This document shows, piece after piece, positions 40,045 to 52,865 of a stretch of DNA of 64,000 bases; within the stretch, counting starts at the first letter, position 1, and every line of letters begins with the position of its first letter. The position numbers and the translations under genes are program-made. Under the pieces are notes generated by a model. It ran no database searches. It was not told the DNA's origin and was given only the letters and a program-made list of their open reading frames with translations. Origin of the DNA: Conchocele bisecta (taxonomy: Eukaryota > Mollusca > Bivalvia > Lucinida > Thyasiridae); assembly GCA_029237695.1 (NCBI GenBank), contig JAQRGA010000177.1, forward strand, positions 1 through 64,000. Reading direction: 5' to 3'.

Positions 40045-40088
40045 GTCCAATTAAACCTAAACATAATACATATATATACCAAAACAAA
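40045..40088. promoter_or_regulatory. Divergent promoter between polB and zinc-finger gene (copy 2)
   Basis: 44 bp between two ATGs on opposite strands. TATATATA at 40071-40078 is central. The phrase TTTCATGTCCAATT occurs here in inverted relation to 40010-40024, forming a small dyad around the polB start. Confidence 0.5.
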
Positions 40089-40356
40089 ATGGAGTGTGCT
40101 ACTTGTTGTAAGACTTTTGCTTGTAAAGACTATCTACGAAGACATATCGAGACGTAGAAAGTTTCCTTGTGTCGCCCCACAATTTCAATGCCCCAGATGC
40201 CCCTGTAAGTTGGTTAGTGCCCAAACTCTTTGTAGACATAAGCAACTACGCTGCCCTGTGGCTAGGGGGGAACGTGGTAGACTAGAGTTGGTAGAGTTAG
40301 TTGCTGATCTTCAAGCCAAATTAGACCTATTGGGGGTGGGGGAGAAAAAACTCTGA
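40089..40356 (+). pseudogene. Two-finger C2H2 zinc-finger protein (frameshifted)
   Basis: ATG 40089 begins MECATCCKTFACKDYLRRH, a C2H2 finger; this frame ends at TAG 40155. The second finger, FQCPRCPCKLVSAQTLCRHK, is open in the next frame from about 40096 to TGA 40356, followed by a short helix (LELVELVADLQAKLDLLG). One base would restore a protein of about 88 residues. A DNA-binding regulator encoded at the element's end is a reasonable inference. It converges with 40327-40716, overlapping by 30 bp. Confidence 0.55.
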
Positions 40357-40716
40357 ATAAAATGTTTCTTCATATGGAAGATTTGAATCAAATAAATCAC
40401 TAATTTCTTCCGTTTCTTCGTAGAAAAACGTATCCGTAAACGAATCGTTGATTTTAAACAGTTTTATAAAATTAGCTCCATTCTCTTCAACTAGTCGTTT
40501 GTCGATCCTATTTAGTCGCTTCATTTCGCGAATTTGGCTCTTATAATTTCTACATAATTTTCTGGATAATATTGAAAATGCAATTCTTTTATCGGCGCGT
40601 AATAAATTACGCTGATATTTCATGTAATCTATTTTGCATAATGATTTCATTTTATAGTAATATTCGTCAACAAGGTTATTACAAAATTCCACTTCCCATT
40701 CTATTACTTTATCCAT
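40327..40716 (-). CDS. Terminus-proximal conserved protein, copy 2
   Basis: 129 codons from ATG 40716 (MDKVIEWEVEFCNNLVDEYY). It shares YMKYQRNLLRADKRIAFSIL and KINDSFTDTFFY with the gene at 33057-33422. The C-terminal 25 residues are acidic and unlike the paralogue. It is intact, unlike the polymerase beside it. It lies 225 bp from the terminal hairpin and points inward. The function is not known. Confidence 0.6.
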   Translation of the reverse strand: MDKVIEWEVEFCNNLVDEYYYKMKSLCKIDYMKYQRNLLRADKRIAFSILSRKLCRNYKSQIREMKRLNRIDKRLVEENGANFIKLFKINDSFTDTFFYEETEEISDLFDSNLPYEETFYSEFFLPHPQ

Positions 40717-40870
40717 TTTGTAAATATGATTTTATTATAGCCTATCAAATTTATATGTTCAATTGGCAGTGAAAAATACGTGATGTATTATGACACCAAT
40801 TGTCACGTTTTTTGTGTTGGTGACCACTTTGTGCTATTGGACGAACACGGTGTTTTTCGGGGGTGGTGGT
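40717..40870. other. Subterminal non-coding DNA of Polinton copy 2
   Basis: About 40735-40775 repeats, in looser form, 39978-40024 at the start of polB (CCTATCAAATTTATATGTTC against CCTATGAAATTTATCTGTTC). It contains CACCAATTGTCAC and a G/T-rich stretch before the hairpin. Confidence 0.5.
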
Positions 40871-40941
40871 GGTAGTATATAGGGGTGAAAATGATACCAC
40901 CGTTAGGTGGTATCATTTTGACTCCCTATATACTACTAGTG
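40871..40941. repeat. Polinton copy 2 terminus folded as a hairpin
   Basis: GGTAGTATATAGGGGTGAAA continues ATGATACCACC; after five bases (GTTAG) comes GGTGGTATCATTTTGACTCC and CTATATACTACT, the reverse complement with three mismatches in about 32. The outer end ...TATACTACT is the same as at 34203. The satellite AGTG... begins at the next base. Confidence 0.65.
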
Positions 40942-43900
40942 CATTATTAGTGTTCATGCACTCAGTATTGTATTATTAGTGTTCATACAATCACTAGTGT
41001 ATTATTAGTGTTCATACACTCACTAGTGTGTCATTAGTGTTCATACACTCACTAGTGTATTATTAGTGTGCATACACTCAAAACTGTATTATTTGTGTTC
41101 ATACACTCACTAGTGTATTACTGGTGTCCATGCACTCATTATTGTATTATTAGTGTTCATGCACTCACTAGTGTATTATTAATGTGCATGCACTCACTAG
41201 TGTATTATTGCTTTTCATATACTCACTAGTGTATTATTAGTGTTCATACACTCAATACTGTATTATTAGGGTTCATACACTCACTAGTGTATTATTAGTG
41301 TTCATACACTCACTCGTTTATTATTAGTGTGCATATTAGTGTACATACACTCACTATTGTATTATTAGTGTTCATACACTCAATACAGTAGTAATAGTGT
41401 TCATACACTCACTACTGTATTATTAGTGTTCATACACTGACTATGTATCATTAGTGTTCATAAACTCACTAGTGTATTATAATGTGCATACACTGACTAG
41501 TGTACTTTAGTGTGCATGCAGTCTCTAGTGTGTCATTAGTATTCATACAATCACTAGTGTATTATTGTGTACATCACTTAGTGTATATGTGTTACATATC
41601 ACTTTAGTGATATTGTGTTTCATCACTCTCGTGTGTGTATTATTTGTGTTCATACAGTCCACTAGTTTATTATTTAGTGTGCATACACACACTAGTTGTT
41701 TATATAGTGGTCATTACACTCAATACTGTATTATTAGTGAGCCATACCACTCACTAGTGTAGTATTAGTGTTCATAACACTCAATACTGTATTATTAGTG
41801 TGTAACACTCCATAGTGTAGTTTTAGTGTTCGTACTCTCACTAGTGTATTATTAGGGTTCATACACTCAATACTGTATTATTAGTGTGCAAACACTCACT
41901 AGTGTTAATTATTAGGTTCATACACTCAATACTGTATTTTATTAGTGTGTACACACTCACTAGTGTTAATTATTAGTGTTACATACACTCTAAATAATGT
42001 ATTATTAGTGTGCATAAACTCACTAGTGTATTATTTTTAGTGTGCATAAACTCACTAGTGTAGTATTAGTGTGCATACACTCACTAGTGTTGTATTAGTG
42101 TGCAAAAATAAACGCACTAGTGTAGTATCAGTGTGCATACACTCACTAGTGTATTATTTAGTGTGCATAAACTCACTAGGTGTATTATTAGTGTTCATTT
42201 TTTTTTTGTTTTTTTTTTTTTTACACTCAATACTGTATTAGTGTGTACACACTCACTAGTGTATTATTAGTGTACATACACTCAAATAATGTAATATTTT
42301 AGTGTGCATAAACTCACTAGTGTATTATTAGTGTGCATAAACTCCACTAGTGTAGTATTAGTGTGCATACACTCACTAGTGTAGATTAGTGTTGCATAAA
42401 CTCACAAGTGTAGGGTATCAGTTTGTGCATTTACACTCACTAGTGTATTTTATTAGTGTGCATAAACTCACTAGTGTATTATTAGTGTGCATAAACTCAC
42501 TAGTGTAGTATTAGTGTGCATAAACTCACTAGTGTAGTATTAGTGTGCATAAAAACTCACTAGTGTTAGTATCAGTGTGCATACACTCACTAGTGTAGTA
42601 TTAGTGTGCATAAACTCACTAGTGTAGTATCAGTGTGCATACACTCACTAGTGTAGTATTAGTGTGCATAAACTCACTAGTGTAGTATCAGTGTGCATAC
42701 ACTCACTAGTGTATTATTAGTGTGCATAAACTCACTAGTGTAGTATTAGTGTGCATAAACTCACTAGTGTAGTATTAGTGTTGCATAAACTCACTAGTGT
42801 AGTATCAGTGTGGCATACACTCACTAGTGTAGTTTTATTAGTGTTGCATAAACTCACTAGTGTAGTATCAGTGTGCATACACTCACTAGTGTAGTATTTA
42901 AGTGTGCATAAACTCACTAGTGTAGTATCAGTGTGCATACACTCACTAGTGATTTTATTTAGTGTGCATAAACTCACTAGTGTATTTTTTTTTTTTTATT
43001 ATTGTGTGCATAAAACTCACTAGTGTAGTATTTAGTGTGCATAAATCTAGTGTAGTATCATTTTGTGCATACACTCACTAGTGTATTATTTTTAGTGTGC
43101 ATAAACTCACTAGTGTATTATTAGTGTGCATAAACTCATAGTGTAGTATTAGTGTGCATAAACTCACCTAGTGTAGTATCAGTGTGCATACACTCACTGT
43201 GTAGTTATTAGTGTGCATAAATCACTTAGTGTATTATTAGTGTGCATAAACTCCACTAGTGTATTATTAGTGTGCACCATAAAACTCACTAGTGTATTAT
43301 TAGTGTTGCATAAAACCTCACTAGTGTATTATTAGTGTGCATAAAACTCACTAGTGTATTATTAGTGTGCATAAACTCACTAGTGTATTTATTTTTTAGT
43401 GTGCATAAACTCACTAGTGTATTATTAGTGTGCATAAAAACTCACTAGTGTAAATTATTAGTGTGCATAAACTCACTAGTGTATTATTAGTGTGCATAAA
43501 AACTCACTAGTGTATTATTAGTGTTGCATAAAACTCACTAGTGTATTATTAGTGTGCATAAACTCACTAGTGTATTATTAGTGTGCATAAACTCACTAGT
43601 GTATTATTAGTGTGCATAAACTCACTAGTGTATTATCAGTGTGCATACACTCACTAGTGTATTATTAGTGTGCATAAACTCACTAGTGTATTATTAGTGT
43701 GCATAAACTCACTAGTGTATTATTAGTGTGCATAAACTCACTAGTGTAGTATTAGTGTGCATAAACTCACTAGTGTTAGTATCAGTGTTTGCATACACTC
43801 ACGAGTGTAGTATTAGTGTGCATAAACTCACTAGTGTAGTATCAGTGTGCATACATCAAATAGTGTTGTATTAGTGTGCCTAAATCACTGTTTGTAGTAT

Positions 43901-46900
43901 TTAGTGTGCATAAACTCACTAGTGTGTATTAGTGTGCATAAACTCACTAGTGTATTATTAGTGTGCATAAACCTCACTAGTGTATTATTAGTGTGCATTA
44001 AACCTCACTAGTGTAGCATCAGTGTTCATACACTCACTAGTGTAGTATTGTGTGCATAAACTACTAGTGTATATTAGTGTGCATAAACACTAGTGTAGTA
44101 TTAGTGTGCATAAACTCACTATGTATTATTTAGTGTGCATAAAACTCACTAGTGTATTATTAGTGTGCCATAAAACTCACTAGTGTAGTATTAGTGTGCA
44201 TAAACTCACTAGTGTAGTATTAGTGTGCATAAACTCACTAGTGTAGTATTAGTGTGCATACACTCACTAGTGTATTATTAGTGTTCATACACTCGCTCGT
44301 TTATTATCAGTATGCATACACTCACTATTGTATTATTAGTGTTCATACCTCACTAGTGTAATAATAGTGTGCATACACTCTAGTGTAGTATTAATGTTCG
44401 TACACTCAATACTGTATTATTAGTGTGCATACACTCACGGTGTATTATTATGTGCATACACACACTAGTGTATTATTAGTGTTCGTACCACTCAATACTG
44501 TATTCTTAGTGTGCATACACTCACTAGTGTATTATTAGTGTTCATACAGTCACTAGTTTATTATTAGTGTGCATACACACACTAGTGTATTATTAGTGTT
44601 CATACACTCAATACTGTATTATTAGTGTGCATACACTCACTAGTGTAGTATTAGTGTTCGTACTCTCACTAGTGTATTATTAGTGTTCATACACTCAATA
44701 CTGTATTATTAGTGTACATACACTCACTAGTGTATTATTAGTGTTCATACACTCAATACTGCATTATTAGTGTGTACACACTCACTAGTGTATTATTAGT
44801 GTACATACACTCAATAATGTATTATTAGTGTGCATAAACTCACTAGTGTAGTATTAGTGTGCATACACTCACTAGTGTATTATTAGTGTTCATACACTCG
44901 CTCGTTTATTATCAGTATGCATACACTCACTATTGTATTATTAGTGTTCATAGCCTCACTAGTGTAATATTAGTGTGCATATACTCACTAGTGTAGTATT
45001 AATGTTCGTACACTCAATACTGTATTATTAGTGTGCATACACTCACTGGTGTATTATTAGTGTTCATACACTCAATACTGATTATTAGTGTGCATTACAC
45101 TCACTAGTGTATTATTAGTGTTGATACACTCATAGTGTATGATTAGTGTTGATACTCTCACTAGTGTAGTATTTGTGTTCATACTCTCACTAGTGTAATA
45201 TTAGTGTTCATACACTCACTAGTGTATTATTAGTGTTCATACACTCACTAGTGTATTATTAGTGTGCATACACTCACTAGTGTATTATTAGTGTTTCATA
45301 CACTACTAGTGTAGTATTTGTGTTCATACACTCACTAGTGTATTATTAGTGTTCATGCACTGACTAGTGTATTATTAGTGTTCATGCACTCACTAGTGTA
45401 TTATTAGTGTTCATACACTCACTAGTGTATTATTAGTGTTCATACACTCACTAGTGTAGTATTAGTGTTCATGCACTGACTAGTATATTATTAGTGTTCA
45501 TACACTCACTAGTGTATTATTTAGTGTTCATACACTCACTAGTGTATTAGTAGTGTTCATACACTCACTAGTGTATTATTAGTGTTCATGCACTGACTAG
45601 TGTATTATTAGTGTTCATACACTTACTAGTGTATTATTAGTGTTCATACACTCACTAGTGTAGTATTAGTGTTCATGCACTGACTAGTATATTATTAGTG
45701 TTCATACACTCACTAGTGTATTATTAGTGTTCATACACTCACTAGTGTATTATTAGTGTTCATACACTCACTAGTGTATTATTAGTGTTCATGCACTGAC
45801 TAGTGTATTATTAGTGTTATACACTCACTAGTGTATTAGTAGTGTTCATACACTCACTGTGTATTATTAGTGTTCATGCACTGACTAGTGTATTATTAGT
45901 GTTCATACACTTACTAGTGTATTATTAGTTCTACACTCACTAGTGTAGTATTAGTGTTCATGCACTGACTAGTATATTATTAGTGTTCATACACTCACTA
46001 GTGTATTATTAGTGTTCATACACTCACTAGTGTATTATTAGTGTTCATACACTCACTAGTGTATTATTAGTGTTCATGCACTGACTAGTGTATTATTAGT
46101 GTTCATACACTCACTAGTGTATTATTAGTGTTCATACACTCACTAGTGTTATTATTAGTGTTCATACACTCACTAGTGTATTATTAGTGTTCATACACTC
46201 ACTAGTGTATTAGTAGTGTTCATACACTCACTAGTGTATTATTAGTGTTCATGCACTGACTAGTGTATTTTATTAGTGTTCATACACTTACTAGTGTATT
46301 ATAGTGTTCATACACTCACTAGTGTAGTATTAGTGTTCATGCACTGACTAGTATATTATTAGTGTTCATACACTCACTAGTGTATTATTAGTGTTCATAC
46401 ACTCACTAGTGTATTATTAGTGTTCATACACTCACTAGTGTATTATTAGTGTTCATGCACTGACTAGTGTATTATTAGTGTTCATACACTCACTAGTGTA
46501 TTATTAGTGTTCATACACTCACTAGTGTATTATTGTGTTCATACACTCACTAGTGTATTATTAGTGTTCATACACTCACTAGTGTAGTATTAGTGTTCAT
46601 ACACTCACTAGTGTATTATTTATGTCCGTACACTCGCTAGTGTATTATTAGTGTGCATACACACACTAGTGTATTATTAGCGTTTATACACTTAATACTG
46701 TATTATTATTATTATACTGTATTATACACTCACATTGATCATACACTCACTACTGTCGCATTAGTGCGCATACACTCCACTAGTGTAATATTAGTGTTCA
46801 TACACTCACTAGTGTAATATTAGTTTTCATACACTCAATACTGTAGTATTAGTGCGCATACACTCACTAGTGTATTATTAGTGTTCATACACTCAATACT

Positions 46901-47275
46901 GTATTATTTGTGTTCATACACTCACTAGTGTATTATTAGTGTTCATACACTCACTAGTGTATTATGAATATTCATGCAATGACTAATAGTGTTCATACAC
47001 TCAATACTGTATTATTAGTGTTTATACAATCACTAGTTTATCATTGGTGTTCATACATTCACTAGTGTATTATTAGTATTCATGCACTGACTAGTGTATT
47101 ATTAGTGTTTATACAATCACCTAGTTTATCATTGGTGTTCATACACTCACTGGTGTATTATTAGTGTTCATACACTCATTAGTTAATTATTAGTTTTCAT
47201 ACACTCATAAGTGTATCATTAATGTTCATACACTCACTGGTGTATTATTAGTGTTCATACACTCACTGGTGTATA
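40942..47275. repeat. 29-bp satellite array, 6.3 kb
   Basis: About 215 units of AGTGTATTATTAGTGTTCAT plus ACACTCACT. Two variant classes occupy separate zones: TTCATACACTCACT at both flanks and TGCATAAACTCACT with GTAGTATT in 42000-44250. In 45300-46560 a CATGCACTGACTAG variant recurs every 3-13 units, a loose higher-order structure. Between about 41560 and 44200 one-base indels and T runs (42197-42222, 42980-42993) are far more frequent than elsewhere. No ORF is meaningful. Confidence 0.95.
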
Positions 47276-50200
47276 AATAGTGGATCTCAAATGACTTTTC
47301 ATTTGATATGAGTTTTGATGAAACGAGTCATAAAATTGCTGACGTGTTTCATAAATATCACTTTAAGTGGAAACGAGTTTGAGATTATGTTTATCACATG
47401 ACGTCACACCCCAAATAGCAGAAAACGTTTTATATATATCCTATACGTTTCAGTGAGAAGACGCCATTGACTATTGTCCCCTCAAGTTGAAAATATCCAC
47501 CGAGAGTCATATTCACATTATATGACGTTTCGAAGGTCCGTAAATCTCGTGTACACCGACTAAAAATTACGATAATTATGTTATTAGATTACCAATATTT
47601 GAGAACGTATATGATACAACAACGCACGATATGTCTCATGCGTTGGTTGCGTGATCAGTGACACGTGCACTCTGCTATACCTCAATATCATTCTCGGACT
47701 CGTCTCACGCAACGAGATGATTTCAGGTGAATATCATATATGTCCACAATCATGTGATCAGAAATTGGAAATATTATTATAATAATTAATTTTAATACTC
47801 TGTAATATTATTAAACGTATTACACCTCAATAGTATCACATCGGCACGCGATTGTTTGCCCATACACTACCGCCTGCGATAATCATGCCAATATTTGTAA
47901 CTGTCTTTACTTCAAAATACTTGAATATTGTGATTGAACTGAAGCAGCTTGATTGACTGAGTGAATCAAATTGCTTGGAATGCGAGTTGGCATTTCCAAT
48001 TGATGTTCAGAAAAGTTGGCAAGATTAACGCAGGCGATTGTGTAGCCCTGGATATCGGCGCTAAATATGGATGCATTCGGCCATAGAAAATAATTACTTT
48101 GGTACTCAGACACGGGGTTTGCGGCATGTGAAGCAGGAGGGCGGATTTTTTAAAATATGATGATAACATGCTCGACGCGCAGGGATTATTCAGACGCGGC
48201 GATATCTGAGCCCAAATAAATTTTGTATGGCCTTATTAGTAGCTTGAAAACAAAAAGGCAATCTTCTGCATCTTATCGTATACTTTGTTAAATGGAACAA
48301 CAATACAGGGCGTATTACATTTGAGCGCCACAACGCCAGTGCTGACAATATCGCTGTCTGATATGGCTAGTCTTGCCCCGTTAATTGTCCAGTCTATGAA
48401 CTAACCGTTGTAACAGATTGCTGTTTGATGTTTATACATATATGCGTACGTATTTACTGAACAAGTTAATGAGAAATACAATAACAAAATGTCTGGATAT
48501 GAAACCTGCATAGCAGAACCGTGTTATATGTAAAGCCAAACATACATAAACTAAAATAATTAGAGCTAGCTTTAAATATCAGGAACTATCTCGAATTTAT
48601 TTAAAGCTAGTTATAATACATTTGGAGCTAGCTCCAATTCATTTGAATAGGTCTCTAATACATTTATATAAGGATTTGCACTGTTCACCATTCCATCAAC
48701 AAAACTCCGGGCAAGCTTCTAACACACACTATAGGTCTCAATCAGGTTATGGGAGTGTGCTATTTGACCAGGGGCAAGCTGGCCATAATTCCTTTTTCAC
48801 ATTTCTCCTGTCGCAGACGCAAATATCGTATTAAAGCATCACTCGACGTTAAAATCATCTGAGAGACATACGTATCGGCCCTATTTCTGCGCCCGTTGAG
48901 ATATTGAGCTGCTACTTCGCTGGACAAATTCAACATAGCCCACTATGTGACTTTAATACGGGACATATAATCACATTTTTAAATACAATTTTGGAATGTG
49001 TGGACCGATGTTAGCTACATCGTTTACAAGCTCGTTGAGTATATCCATGTTTCGTTTTTCGACCCTCTGGGTAAATACAAAATAAATATTTGAGGGAATG
49101 TCATTGGGAGGGTGACTTTTTGCTGTTCATGAACAAGTAATTACGTTAATTACGTGGAATATTTGGCAGCCGGCCAACAATTGCAAATGAAACCGTAATG
49201 ACACTGTTATACTAATGAATTTAAAATTCTGATTACAAATGAGTCTATTATCCGATATGAAACAATAAAACAATAATTCAATATATTCCGATTAGAGCGG
49301 ACAATTGTCCAAAATAGTTTCAATGAAACAAATTTCCTATTTATTTCGAAAAAAATTGCGACCCATACAAACTCGGACAATGTTTCAAAGAAATTCCGAT
49401 CTTCGCAATATTGGTCAAAGGATTCTGCGGAAAATGCTTCGGAATTCCGAAATATATTCCGAAGCAAGAAAGGACAATTTTCTGATGACAACAGATTTCA
49501 GACAATATTCTGATATAACCAGAGCACCTTGCGCATCCGCAGGCTGATCAGTGCTTACACTGATCGCCAGATTACATTTGAGTTAGACTTGATCATTCAG
49601 CAGAACACGATCGACATGTATTAACATCAAATAATGTCCTCAGTGACCTTGACCTTGTGCGGTCCGTCGTGGGTCGTATGCAAAACAAAGCTCCTTCCCG
49701 AGACACACATTGTGGCCAAATATTATCAAAATCGGTGAAGCGGTTCAGGAGTTATTGAAAAATGAAAGGTGTTACTAAAGTACGCACGCACGCATGCTAT
49801 ATCCCCTCCTGCATTTCGGTGAGGGGATATTAAGCAGATCGAAGACCAAAACAAACAATATATGTCAGAGGACATGGAAGTGTGCCCGATGGTATTGGTC
49901 TAGGAATGAAACTGAAAAAAAAAAGCCTAAAATATATTTTACTAGAGCAAGTGAGCAGGGGCTCATGGATGCCCCCGGCAGACGCCTTGTCCGACCAACA
50001 CATATTGTGTTAGTCATTTGGCATGAAAGCCACATGGGTGGGCTATAGAATGAATGTATGGATGATGATAACACAAAGTATATGAATTTTCAGTCAATCT
50101 GACGTACGGTTGCAGATATAATAGGTACCCGAAAACCTTAACGCAAAACTTGCGGACGGATGAGCGAACGGAATGATGAAAACTACATATCCTCAGGCAT

Positions 50201-51154
50201 TCAATGTACATCAATACAAACACATGCAGCAAACCTCATCCAACAAGTACGATATAATCGTATAATCCGATCAAACGTTACTACAATAATCCTAAATATT
50301 CGGACAAAATGTATTCTAGGAATCGCATAATTATAGATGCATGGTTTCCCACAATGAAGAATGTCCCAATAGTTAAGGTGAGTATAATTGTACTGGTTTA
50401 TCACAATAATAATGTATTTGGATACAATTTGTTTTGTGGAACGGACGGGTTGTGAAAATGCCCGAATGTGAGCTATATTCGGCAAAATATGATGATTCTC
50501 TCGTACGACCATGACTCAAATCTGGAAAAAAAAATATTCAAATGTTCACACGTGTACAAATTGCAGCCGTGATCAACGTCCAATACGTCCAATGGTCAGT
50601 ATCCCCTTTTTTAACCACATTTCAAATCCAGGTGATATATGTCGATATATAAACAACGTTCAAATCCAGTTTATCTACATCGCTATGTACGCCAATTATA
50701 AAACCAATTGTTTAACCGCGCTGTATAGATAACACTATTTTTCCTGATCTTGCGGAGTATAAATAGTGCGTTATGCTCACGTGTATGTATGACGAGATAA
50801 CGCATACCTTTGTATATGTAACATTATTTCGGTTACATGTATATCTGGTGTACTTTTTCGCCTGTACAAGCAAATAATTTGCGATATTTGTCCAATACAC
50901 TCGTGTTTGTTACCCATGAGAAAATGGGCCAATCTCTCGCCAGGTAGATACAATCGGCAACAACTCATGTGTGTTAATCGGTGTTCGATGGGCCTATCTC
51001 TCCGCGACGTGCATACAATACAAGGGGTATATCAGCTACCACGCATGCGTGCTACCCGTGATTCGAGGAGTCTATATCTCACCGTCATGTACATACAATA
51101 AACGTTGTGCATCGGCAACCACTCATGTGTGTTACCCGTGATCTGAGGGGCCTA
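47276..51154. other. Intergenic DNA, no recognisable gene
   Basis: ORFs here are short and look random. Visible: TGACGTCACACC at 47400; a repeated GAGCTAGCT phrase at 48565-48635; TTCCGAA phrases at 49425-49460; a fragment with the CTTGCGCATCCGCAGGCTGA motif at 49527-49550; GTGACCTTGACCTTGTGCGG at about 49640, typical of mollusc retroelement tails; a hairpin TATCCCCTCCTGCATTTCGG/TGAGGGGATA at 49798-49828; and phrases ACTCATGTGTGTTA repeated at 50963 and 51120. Confidence 0.45.
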
Positions 51155-51876
51155 GGTCTCACGGGACAGTGGGCAGCTAGCTTTAAAAAGAGGATGGACG
51201 ATTTTCTAAATACTTCACTACCGACCCTGTAAGTTACACCAGTGTGTCTAGAAAAATAGGTTTATGAATATTTCTTGACTTTGGGAGGCTTGACAAGGTG
51301 TATTTTTTAGAGTATTTCATAATTCTACGAAACTGAATGTTAGCTCCAGTTGATTTTGACATCTTGGAAAATGTCGCCTGCTATGCTGTCTCGCCGGTAC
51401 GGTTTCGCGTCAGAATTTAAGGTATTTTTCGGGCATTTGAAGCGAAAATTTGAGCTGGTTATGACCCCGCTTTGAAATCATTTTCAGAAAATGGTGTGGT
51501 GTCACAAAAATATTTCCCCTTAAGGTCTCACGGGACAGTGGGCAGCTAGCTTTAAAAAGGGGATGGACGATTTTCTAAATACTTCACTACCGACCCTGTA
51601 AGTTACACCAGTGTGTCTAGAAAAATAGGTTTATGAATATTTCTTGACTTTGGGAGGCTTGACAAGGTGTATTTTTTAGAGTATTTCATAATTCTACGAA
51701 ACTGAATGTTAGCTCCAGTTGATTTTGACATTTTGTAAAATGTCGCCTGCTATGCTGTCTCGCCGGTACGGTTTCGCGTCAGAATTTAAGGTATTTTTCG
51801 GGCATTTGTAGCGAAAATTTGAGCTGGTTATGACCCCGCTTTGAAATCATTTTCAGAAAATGGTGTGGTGTCACAA
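51155..51876 (+). repeat. 369-bp tandem duplication
   Basis: GGTCTCACGGGACAGTGGGC starts at 51155 and again at 51524. About 352 bases match with roughly four to six differences, so the event is recent. A 17-base linker ends the first copy. No ORF. Confidence 0.9.
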
Positions 51877-51937
51877 GTGATAGAACAAGACATACCAAAG
51901 TATCTGTATCTCATATTTTCATGAAAACAATTCCGAC

Positions 51938-52776
<839 letters not shown>

Positions 52777-52865
52777 GCGTCCCGGAGGTAGGCAACGCCT
52801 ACCCTGGTAGGCGTTGCCTACCTGACCGACAATGATGCGGTAGGCGTTGCCTACCTTGGTACGCG
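52777..52865. repeat. Palindromic GGTAGGCAACGCCTACC cluster
   Basis: GGTAGGCAACGCCTACC, GGTAGGCGTTGCCTACC and the latter again occur within 85 bp. The same GGCAACGCCTAC core is doubled at the end of each R1 repeat (2998-3080, 5515-5600, 59650-59740) and appears singly at 53000-53370 and 53660. It is a recurring boundary motif. Confidence 0.75.

Noticed and set aside
34204..40941. Copy 2 as a bacterial or phage contaminant
   Set aside because: Integrase, PolB and neighbours are Polinton types with near-identical genes in copy 1, embedded in animal repeats.
40942..47275. CRISPR-like array
   Set aside because: Units of 29 bp are head to tail with no unique spacers, and the context is eukaryotic; it is a satellite.
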